8,136 bases of DNA from Chloroflexota bacterium (GTDB taxonomy: Bacteria > Chloroflexota > UBA6077 > CF-72). The position numbers and the translations under genes were made by a program. This document shows positions 1 through 5,800 of this stretch, piece by piece. Positions within the stretch are counted from its first letter, which is position 1. Each line of letters opens with the position of its first letter. The notes beneath the pieces are model-generated. The model did not search any database. It was not told the DNA's origin and saw nothing but the letters and a program-made list of their open reading frames with translations. The stretch covers positions 1 to 8,136 of the forward strand of contig JAFAWJ010000450.1 in NCBI GenBank assembly GCA_019242065.1, in the 5' to 3' direction.

Positions 1-563
1 GCCTCCGCATGCGGCGGCCAGATGCCTTTCTGCCGCAACTCGCCCCGCACCTGGTCACGATGCGCCCAGTCCTTGTACGGAAACAGCTGATACAGCCGGT
101 TCAGATTCCCAAGATCACTGGTCCAGATCCCGCCCACGGGGTACACGCCATGCCGCCCCGCATACGCGGCGCCAAAGCTCTCAGCGACCCCAGAAAGAGC
201 CCCAGCCGGATACGTGTACATCCGCAGCTCATACACGCCACCCAGCTGCTGCGACCCGCTCTGATGCTGCATGCCCTTCACCGGCAAAATAATGTCCGAC
301 TCCTGCCCAATCAGCAGGTCGTTCGTCTTGGGCGGCCACTTGCCACTGGTATCCCCCAGCGCCGCCGCGCGCACATCCGCGCGCTCCTGCAAACTGTCGT
401 ACGACCAGATGTGGACAATCTGATTGAGCGGACCAATCTCGGTATGCCACATGCCGTACATCTGAGAATACTTCGAGCGGACCTCGATGGCCTCGGCAAA
501 GCGCTTTTCGTACTCGGCGACCATGCCGGGTTTCACCGTGTAGGTGCGAATCTCGTAGATCAT
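1..563 (-). CDS. NIPSNAP family protein, 3' end cut off by window edge
   Basis: The minus strand reads from ATG at 563 for 187 codons and is still open at base 1. The start is supported by GGAG (minus strand of 569-572) five bases before the ATG. The protein begins MIYEIRTYTVKPG and has a second similar segment, GVYELRMYTYPAG, at residues 109-121. This is the two-repeat layout of NIPSNAP proteins, each repeat being a ferredoxin-like alpha/beta unit. Conserved-looking stretches are GPLNQIVHIWSYDSLQER (44-61) and GNLNRLYQLFPYKDWAHRD (152-170). Bacterial members are usually a little over 200 residues, so about 15-25 residues are probably missing. No enzymatic role is established for most bacterial members, and I see no catalytic motif. 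It lies 27 bases downstream of the third transglutaminase-like gene on the same strand, so it is probably the last visible gene of that operon. The family call is firm and the link to the peptide system is inferred from position. Confidence 0.9.
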   Translation of the reverse strand, partial: MIYEIRTYTVKPGMVAEYEKRFAEAIEVRSKYSQMYGMWHTEIGPLNQIVHIWSYDSLQERADVRAAALGDTSGKWPPKTNDLLIGQESDIILPVKGMQHQSGSQQLGGVYELRMYTYPAGALSGVAESFGAAYAGRHGVYPVGGIWTSDLGNLNRLYQLFPYKDWAHRDQVRGELRQKGIWPPHAE

Positions 564-590
564 GCACTCTCCGCCGAGAGCGTAGCACCC

Positions 591-1418
591 CTACTGCAAA
601 ACGCGGGTGGACACCGCCACACCCAGGTTGCCGACGCCCGCGCCGCGGTAGGTCCCCCGCGTCGGCGGGACGTCGTGGTAGTCGCGCCCGACGGCCACTT
701 TGATGTAGCGGTCGTTGGCTAGCAGGTTATTGGTCGGATCGAACCCGCGCCAGCCGTGCGACGGTGTGTACGCCTCAGCCCAGGCGTGCGACGCGCCTCC
801 GCCGCGACTCGGCCCGCCCGCATCAGCCGCGACGATATACCCGCTCACATATCGCGCCGGAATCCGGAGCGCCCGACACAATCCGATCAGCAAATGCGCA
901 AAGTCCTGACACACGCCACGTCCGCCGGCAACTACCTCCGCGACTGACGTCGTCACGTCGGTCACGCCCGGCTGGTACTCGAATCGCTGGTGGATCATGC
1001 TCGACATCTGGCGTACGGCCTCGAACGGTTCCAGATCGCCAAATGGCTCGGCCAGCTCGACCAGCAGCGGTAGCAACGGAATCAGGCGCGACGCATTCAG
1101 CCCGTCGGCCAGCTCCAGCGGGTCGAGCGGGCTCGGCACCTCGCTCGGCAACGCGAATGGATCTTTGAGCAGCGTCTCGACCTCGCTCTCGACGCTGACC
1201 TGTAAAAAGCTGTGCGTCCGCACGCTGGTGAGCAGGTGGGCAACGTTGCCAAAACCGTCTGCGTAGCGCCTGGCGTGGCCGTGCGGCTCCCATCCCAACT
1301 GAAAGCGCTGTGTGCGTTGATGCGCATCGTCCAGCGGACCGACGCGCACATCCATGACGGACTCCGCCACTTCACCGGCGAAGTCCAGGCGGGTGACATG
1401 CTGGACCGCGACCCTCAT
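591..1418 (-). CDS. transglutaminase-like cysteine protein TG-C
   Basis: This 275-residue protein starts at an ATG inside an ATGA overlap with the stop of the upstream alpha-E gene and ends at TAG (591-593). The N-terminal ~85 residues ([13 protein letters not shown], then DGFGN at 54-58) fit the beta-rich domain found ahead of bacterial transglutaminase cores. The papain-like core follows with all three catalytic positions: Cys170 in GRGVCQDFAH, His211 in SHAWAEAY and Asp227 in GFDPTN. The segment RIPARYVSGY (185-194) between Cys and His is typical. The C-terminus GRDYHDVPPTRGTYRGAG (244-261) is the tail seen in members encoded beside ATP-grasp/alpha-E genes. There is no signal peptide or membrane segment, so it is probably cytoplasmic. 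Family knowledge suggests thiol chemistry on peptide or isopeptide bonds (protease, amidase or transferase); the substrate is unknown. No Shine-Dalgarno is obvious, because the bases before the start are the CAG/CAA run of the previous gene, so translational coupling is likely. Confidence 0.95.
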   Translation of the reverse strand: MRVAVQHVTRLDFAGEVAESVMDVRVGPLDDAHQRTQRFQLGWEPHGHARRYADGFGNVAHLLTSVRTHSFLQVSVESEVETLLKDPFALPSEVPSPLDPLELADGLNASRLIPLLPLLVELAEPFGDLEPFEAVRQMSSMIHQRFEYQPGVTDVTTSVAEVVAGGRGVCQDFAHLLIGLCRALRIPARYVSGYIVAADAGGPSRGGGASHAWAEAYTPSHGWRGFDPTNNLLANDRYIKVAVGRDYHDVPPTRGTYRGAGVGNLGVAVSTRVLQ

Positions 1419-2437
1419 TGTTGTTGTTGCTGCTGCGCGGCCATGATCTGCGCGGCGCGCGCCACCGCGTGGTGCCGATCGCCAGCCGGTGCAAAACGGA
1501 AATAGGCGCGGGTGATGTGGTCGGTCACTTCCGCAATGTCACCGTGCATACGCAAGAGAAAGTCCTCCAGCCCGTACTCCAGGACCTCGTCGACGGACGC
1601 GTGCTCGAGCGAGGCGCGCAGACGCACCAGCGCCCGCAGCGGCGCCTCGGAGGGGATGCTCGAGACGTGAGAAATTGCCTGGAGCGCCCGCCAGGCGGCG
1701 CTCAGGCTGTAGCTGACCGCCTGAGGAAAGGACTCGTTGAGCAGCAGAAACTCCAGCACGCGCACCGGGTCGACGCGGAGTGAGTAGTAACGCGCGTACG
1801 CTTCTGCGGAGCCAGCCGAGCGCAAGACCGCCAGCCAGCGCACGGTCTCGGAGCCGTATTCCGATGCCATCTCGATAGTGAGCAGGTGCGACTGCCGCTC
1901 CAGCAGCCGCGAGATATTATCGGCGCGCTCCAGATACATCCCCAGCGACAGGAACTGCCACGCCTCGTCGTGGGCCATGGTCGCGTCCGCCAGCCCCTGG
2001 ACCAGCAGCAAGCCGTCGCGCGTGCGGCGCGAGAACCCGTGCAGGTCGTCCTCGAGCTCCGTGACGGCGTCGGGATGGGTCAGACTGAGGAACGTCGTGT
2101 TGATCTGCTCCCACATTTCGCTGGAGAGACTGTCGCGCACCTGCCGGGCGGCCGCGCGCGCGGCACGCACGCTCGACGTGAGCGAGTTAGCGTTGTCGAC
2201 GTCGAAGGCCAGAAAATAGCGGACGTCGCGCGGCTCCGGACGCGCTCCACCTGGTGCGAACGGCTCCAGCGCGGGCCCGAGCAGTGGCGTCCAGAAGTCG
2301 ACCGTGTGCGTCCCGAGATCGCCCGCGTCGAGCTCCAGGTGCGCCGTCACGTCCAGCACGCGAATAACGGCGATCGCCCGCTCGACATAGCGGTTCAGCC
2401 AGAACATGTTCTCGGCAACCCGACACAACAGGGTCAT
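1415..2437 (-). CDS. alpha-E domain protein (DUF403-type)
   Basis: I place the start at ATG 2437, giving 340 residues. The reading frame stays open upstream to 2617, but the family begins right at [16 protein letters not shown] (residues 6-21 here), and this ATG forms an ATGA overlap with the stop of the ATP-grasp gene. The protein is almost entirely alpha-helical. Family-typical segments are [16 protein letters not shown] (98-113), [18 protein letters not shown] (163-180), AYARYYS (213-219) and [16 protein letters not shown] (230-245), with the conserved glutamates that give the domain its name. It accompanies circularly permuted ATP-grasp enzymes, sometimes as a fusion, and is thought to be their partner; its biochemical role is not established. 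It has no signal peptide or membrane segment. Oddity: the protein ends in six glutamines encoded by CAG CAG CAA CAA CAA CAA, running directly into the stop codon that overlaps the next gene's ATG. The tail is absent from the core family pattern and looks lineage-specific. Confidence 0.95.
   Translation of the reverse strand: MTLLCRVAENMFWLNRYVERAIAVIRVLDVTAHLELDAGDLGTHTVDFWTPLLGPALEPFAPGGARPEPRDVRYFLAFDVDNANSLTSSVRAARAAARQVRDSLSSEMWEQINTTFLSLTHPDAVTELEDDLHGFSRRTRDGLLLVQGLADATMAHDEAWQFLSLGMYLERADNISRLLERQSHLLTIEMASEYGSETVRWLAVLRSAGSAEAYARYYSLRVDPVRVLEFLLLNESFPQAVSYSLSAAWRALQAISHVSSIPSEAPLRALVRLRASLEHASVDEVLEYGLEDFLLRMHGDIAEVTDHITRAYFRFAPAGDRHHAVARAAQIMAAQQQQQQ
1418..1435 (-). repeat. CAG/CAA codon run encoding a C-terminal Gln6 tail
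   Basis: On the minus strand the last six sense codons of the alpha-E gene are two CAG and four CAA. The final base of the run is also the A of the next gene's ATG. A triplet run like this can change length by slippage in whole codons without breaking either frame or the ATGA overlap. Mixed CAG/CAA codons make a pure slippage origin less certain. Confidence 0.8.
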
Positions 2438-3894
2438 CGATCGCCGAGCACCCAGGTATCCTTGCCACCGCCGCCCTGCGACGAGTTGACCACCAGCGAG
2501 CCGCGCCGGAGCGCCACGCGAGTGAGTCCGCCGGGCGTCGTTTTCACCTGCTGGCCGTACAGGACGAACGGCCGCAGGTCCACATGGCGGCCCTCGAAGT
2601 GGTCGTCCACCCAGCACGGGTGGCGTGAGAGGCTCAGCGTCGGCTGGGCGATGTAGCCGCGCGGGTTGGCCAGGATGCGCGCCCTGAACTCTTCGCGCTC
2701 CGCCGCGGTGGACTGCGGCCCGACCAGCATGCCGTAGCCGCCAGATTCGTTCACGGCCTTCACGACCAGCTCCTCCAGATGCTCGAGCACGAAGCGGAGC
2801 TCGTCCGGCTGCGTAGGCAGATAGGTACGAATGGTCGGCAGGATCGGGTCTTCGTCGAGGTAATAGCGGATGATCGTCGGCACGTACGCGTAGATCGCTT
2901 TGTCATCCGCCACTCCGGCGCCGATGGCGTTGGCGAGGTTGACATGCCCCATCCGGTAGCTGGCGAGCAGCCCCGGCACGCCCAGCACCGAATCGCCGCG
3001 GAACGCGAGGGGGTCTAGAAACTCGTCGTCCACCCGCCGATAGATCACATGCACGCGCCGCGGCCCGGTGGTGGTTCGCATGTACACGAAGCCGTCGTCG
3101 ACGAACAGGTCGGACCCCTCCACCATCATGATGCCCATGCCTTTGGCCAGGAACGCATGCTCGAAATAGGCGGAGTTGTAGACACCTGGCGTCAGCAAGA
3201 CGATCGTCGGCTCGTCGTCGGCGTCATCCGGAGCCACCGCGCGCAACACCTCCAGCAGGTCCTGCGCGTAGCCTTCGACCGGACGGACGTCGTAGTCGTG
3301 GAAAATCTGCGACCACACTCGCTTGAGGACGCGGCGGTTCTCCACGACATACGAGACACCCGACGGCGTGCGCAGGTTGTCCTCCAGGACGTAGAACTCG
3401 CCGGACGTGTCGCGCACCAGGTCGCTGCCGACGACATGCGTATACACGCCCAGTGGCACGTCCATGCCGTGCACCTCGCGCACGTAACCGCGCGACCCGA
3501 GCACCACCTCCGCTGGAATCGCGCCTGAGCGGAGAATGGTCGCCTCGTGATAAATGTCGTGCAAGAACAGGTTCAGCGCCTGGACGCGTTGCGCGAGGCC
3601 ACGCTCGATCTTGCGCCATTCGGTCGCGGTGATGATGCGCGGCACCAGGTCGAACGGCATGATCTTTTCGACACCCTCGGACGCCTGATTGACGGCGAAG
3701 GTGATCCCGCGCGCCTGGAACGAGAGATCCGCGGCACGCTGACGGCGCTCGACCTCTTCGCGACTCAGGTCCGACAGCTCGCGCGCCAGCGAGGTGTAGT
3801 GGTCGCGCACCTGGCCCGGAGCCACGAACATCTCGTCCCAGAACTCGCCGGGCTCGTACGCGAACGTGGTGCTGGGCGGAGAGAGGGTGCTCAC
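2434..3894 (-). CDS. circularly permuted ATP-grasp protein (DUF404/DUF407 type)
   Basis: This 486-residue protein starts at GTG 3894, which overlaps the TGA of the upstream gene as GTGA, and ends at TGA (2434-2436). The start fits the family, whose N-terminus has a motif like EFWDEMF (17-23) before the helical [17 protein letters not shown] (50-66). Diagnostic segments in order are [10 protein letters not shown] (79-88), [20 protein letters not shown] (167-186), [17 protein letters not shown] (234-250), [16 protein letters not shown] (283-298), [11 protein letters not shown] (383-393), [11 protein letters not shown] (437-447), GGLTRVAL (455-462) and [12 protein letters not shown] (470-481). 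The order of nucleotide- and metal-binding elements is permuted relative to ordinary ATP-grasp ligases. Family inference: it activates a carboxylate with ATP and joins it to an amine, making a peptide or amide bond; substrates are unknown. Length and motifs are complete, so I expect it to be active. It is followed directly by its usual partner, the alpha-E protein, and no Shine-Dalgarno is obvious, which suggests translational coupling. Confidence 0.96.
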   Translation of the reverse strand: MSTLSPPSTTFAYEPGEFWDEMFVAPGQVRDHYTSLARELSDLSREEVERRQRAADLSFQARGITFAVNQASEGVEKIMPFDLVPRIITATEWRKIERGLAQRVQALNLFLHDIYHEATILRSGAIPAEVVLGSRGYVREVHGMDVPLGVYTHVVGSDLVRDTSGEFYVLEDNLRTPSGVSYVVENRRVLKRVWSQIFHDYDVRPVEGYAQDLLEVLRAVAPDDADDEPTIVLLTPGVYNSAYFEHAFLAKGMGIMMVEGSDLFVDDGFVYMRTTTGPRRVHVIYRRVDDEFLDPLAFRGDSVLGVPGLLASYRMGHVNLANAIGAGVADDKAIYAYVPTIIRYYLDEDPILPTIRTYLPTQPDELRFVLEHLEELVVKAVNESGGYGMLVGPQSTAAEREEFRARILANPRGYIAQPTLSLSRHPCWVDDHFEGRHVDLRPFVLYGQQVKTTPGGLTRVALRRGSLVVNSSQGGGGKDTWVLGDR

Positions 3895-4745
3895 GCGGCC
3901 GGAACGACCGATTCGTTCAATTTCGACGCGTATTTGCTCCAGTGCAACTTGCCGATGGCACCCCCGGTAAACACACCGGAGGTCGACGTGACGTCCGCGA
4001 AGTCACGACCGGTGGCGACGACGATGTACCGACCATCGACGTCGCGCTGATGGGTCGGATCGCAGCCCATCACGCGTCCATCCGGCAGCAGAGCTTCGAC
4101 CCACGCATGCGGGGCACCTTCACCGGGCAGATGGCCGGAGACATACCGCGCCGCGATCTTCAAGGTCCGTAGCAGCGACAACAGGAGGTGCGCGTAGTCC
4201 TGGCACACGCCCAGTCCGAGGTGCAGGGCCAGTGCGGCCGGGGTCTGCGTGCCGGTGACCCCTGGCTGATAGCGAATGGCCCGCGCCACCCACTCGTGTG
4301 CCAGGTCCAGCCGCCGCGGCGGCGTATCCGCCGCCTCCGCGATATCGCGTGCCGCGCGGCGGATCCGTTCGTCCGCCCGGGTCAACGCGGTGAATCGCAG
4401 GTACGCCTGGCGTCGCTCGTGGCCGATGATCTCGCTCGAGGTGTCCTCCGCCGCCTGCTGGACACAGAACCAGACCTCGAAGTCGACCGCGTGATCGACG
4501 CGTTCGGCAGCCACCTGGCACACCCGATTGCCGAAGGCGTCCGTGCGCCAGTCGACGTCCAATCGACCCGTCGCGCCGCGCACCTCGAGGTCGAACCCCG
4601 TCAACACCTGCGTGCCGTGGCGATCCGGTGGGACCATGATCAACCGCTGCTCCACGTTGGAAACGGGCGCGGTGTACTCGTATCGATAGTGGTGCCGCAC
4701 CATATAGCCACCATAGCCGTCTTCCGCGTCGGCGTGACCGCTCAT
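3891..4745 (-). CDS. transglutaminase-like cysteine protein TG-B
   Basis: I start this 284-residue protein at ATG 4745, which overlaps the TGA of the gene upstream as ATGA. The frame is open back to 5117, but that part is antisense-like Arg-rich sequence overlapping TG-A and is rejected; Met15 ([10 protein letters not shown]) is a possible shorter start. The N-terminal beta domain runs roughly from residue 16 to 100 ([25 protein letters not shown]). The catalytic triad is intact: Cys181 in [10 protein letters not shown], His213 in APHAWVEA and Asp229 in [22 protein letters not shown] (196-210) is the usual strand before the His. The tail [17 protein letters not shown] (246-262) matches the same region of TG-C, so B and C are closer to each other than to TG-A. 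It is probably cytoplasmic, with no signal sequence. The role is inferred to be peptide or amide bond cleavage or transfer within the ATP-grasp/alpha-E system; its direct overlap with the ATP-grasp gene suggests coordinated production. Confidence 0.95.
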   Translation of the reverse strand: MSGHADAEDGYGGYMVRHHYRYEYTAPVSNVEQRLIMVPPDRHGTQVLTGFDLEVRGATGRLDVDWRTDAFGNRVCQVAAERVDHAVDFEVWFCVQQAAEDTSSEIIGHERRQAYLRFTALTRADERIRRAARDIAEAADTPPRRLDLAHEWVARAIRYQPGVTGTQTPAALALHLGLGVCQDYAHLLLSLLRTLKIAARYVSGHLPGEGAPHAWVEALLPDGRVMGCDPTHQRDVDGRYIVVATGRDFADVTSTSGVFTGGAIGKLHWSKYASKLNESVVPAA

Positions 4746-5617
4746 CCGCCGGTGCCTCGCGGTGTGAGCTCGGCTGCCTCCTGCTCGTCGGCATCGTGCT
4801 CTGGCTCGGGGGTGTGCAGCACCTCTTCCGCCCAGACGCTCATCGTGTTCAACTGCATCGCGCCGTACTGCGTGACCATGGCCACGTCCACGGCGTCGCG
4901 GCCGTGGCCGACCAGCACGCGCCCGATGCGCGGCGCGTTGTGGCGGGCGTCGAAGGCGTACCAGCGATCGCCGACGTACGCCTCGAACCAGGCGTGAAAG
5001 TCCATGGGTACGTCCGGAGGCTCGACGCCGATGTCCGGCAGGTACCCGAAGGCATACCGCGCCGGGATATTCACCGCACGACACAACCCGATGGCCAGCA
5101 ACGCGAAGTCGCGACACACGCCGACTCGCCGCTTGAAAATGTCCATGGCCGTCACGGTCGGATCGCTGCTGCCGGCCGTGTACTCGACGTTGGTGTGCAC
5201 CCAGTCACAGATCGCCTGAATGCGCGCCCAGGTGGGCGGCGTCTCGCCGAAGAGCTGCCAGCTGATCGGCACGAGCAGGTCGGATTCGATGTAGCGACTG
5301 GCCAGGGTGTAGACCAGTGCGCTGTCAGGCAGGTGGTCGACGCCGATCAGCGGCGCGTCGGCGGCGACGACGTCGGGCGCGTCCGACATGCCGACCAGCG
5401 CATCGTAACGAATCTGAAAAGGGCCGCCTGGCGAGGTGAAGCGCCAGCACGTGTTGCCGAAGCTGTCGAGGTATTCGCGCACGGGCAGCTCGGGGTCGGT
5501 CCAGCGCGACTCATACTCGATCTGGTGCTCGGCCGTCGGCCGCGGCCGCACCAGCATGAGCATGGGCACCGGCGCCTCAGAGACAAAATCAAACTCGCAT
5601 CCCACTCGTACCCGCAT
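4742..5617 (-). CDS. transglutaminase-like cysteine protein TG-A, first gene of operon
   Basis: I start at ATG 5617 (MRVRVGCEFDFVSEAPVPML), giving 291 residues, because the family begins just there. A GTG at 5674 in the same frame would add 19 residues without family character. Catalytic positions are Cys168 in GVCRDFALLA, His208 in FHAWFEAY and Asp223 in AFDARHNAPRIGR. This is a different subfamily from TG-B and TG-C: CRDF instead of CQDxAH, FDARHN instead of DPT(N/H), and no threonine-rich FTGG-type tail. The C-terminus is acidic (HTPEPEHDADEQEAAE, 268-283). No signal peptide is seen. Possible SD bases (TGGGA) before the start fall in a short CCCAG/CTGGG hairpin (5623-5638). As first gene of the run, its promoter should lie in 5618-5800. 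The general role is thiol hydrolase or transferase acting on amide bonds, with substrate unknown. The family is certain; whether it acts with the ATP-grasp enzyme is inferred from the 4-base overlap chain. Confidence 0.94.
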   Translation of the reverse strand: MRVRVGCEFDFVSEAPVPMLMLVRPRPTAEHQIEYESRWTDPELPVREYLDSFGNTCWRFTSPGGPFQIRYDALVGMSDAPDVVAADAPLIGVDHLPDSALVYTLASRYIESDLLVPISWQLFGETPPTWARIQAICDWVHTNVEYTAGSSDPTVTAMDIFKRRVGVCRDFALLAIGLCRAVNIPARYAFGYLPDIGVEPPDVPMDFHAWFEAYVGDRWYAFDARHNAPRIGRVLVGHGRDAVDVAMVTQYGAMQLNTMSVWAEEVLHTPEPEHDADEQEAAELTPRGTGG

Positions 5618-5800
5618 CGAGTCCCAGCCTAGTCTGGGCAACTGACCGAGGCCATGCCTAGCCCGGGAGCGCACAAATGCAGCGCCCAGCCTTTGGGCAC
5701 TTCGCCCAATGCGACTTTACATTCCGTCCAGGATGGGCGACTGCCAAGCCGTCTGCGAGCCAGGAAAGTCATCACGCGCGGACTGAGATAGGATCGACGC
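5618..5800. promoter_or_regulatory. divergent intergenic region between TG-A operon and SBP gene
   Basis: Both flanking genes start here and read outwards, so the promoters of the peptide-system operon and of the lipoprotein gene must lie in or near these 183 bases. I found no -35/-10 pair good enough to place a promoter on either strand. TGGGC or its complement GCCCA occurs five times: 5635-5639, 5684-5688, 5694-5698, 5704-5708 and 5734-5738. The middle three alternate in orientation at 10-base spacing, so the central TGGGC can pair with either neighbour. A second small hairpin, CCCAG/CTGGG (5623-5627 and 5634-5638), sits just before the TG-A start. For the plus-strand gene, AGGA (5790-5793) lies seven bases before the ATG. 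Confidence 0.5.

Noticed and set aside
5..14. CCGCATGCGG palindrome resembling the P1/P2 centre
   Set aside because: Only 10 bp, inside NIPSNAP codons, and its symmetry does not extend; probably chance.
229..588. 119-codon minus-strand frame over the NIPSNAP gene
   Set aside because: Wrong frame: the frame from ATG 563 gives a clear NIPSNAP protein over the same bases, with a proper ribosome binding site.
9..722. 237-codon plus-strand open frame
   Set aside because: It lies antisense to the NIPSNAP gene and the end of TG-C, has no family features, and is explained by high GC at third codon positions.
2438..2617. Upstream extension of the alpha-E gene by 60 codons
   Set aside because: The extension lies within the ATP-grasp coding sequence in another frame and lacks family similarity; the ATGA start at 2437 matches the family N-terminus.
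1886..2656. 256-codon plus-strand open frame
   Set aside because: Antisense to the alpha-E and ATP-grasp genes; Arg/Gln/His-rich shadow translation without recognisable domains.
4746..5117. Upstream extension of TG-B by 124 codons
   Set aside because: Arg-rich shadow of TG-A; the ATGA-overlap start at 4745 gives a normal-length protein.
4188..5632. Long plus-strand open frames (269 and 278 codons)
   Set aside because: Antisense to TG-B and TG-A, whose motifs are unambiguous; no independent evidence of coding.
5719..5747. Minus-strand promoter with TTGGCA (5747-5742) as -35
   Set aside because: At 17-base spacing the -10 would be GAATGT, a poor match; the better TAAAGT is 22 bases away.
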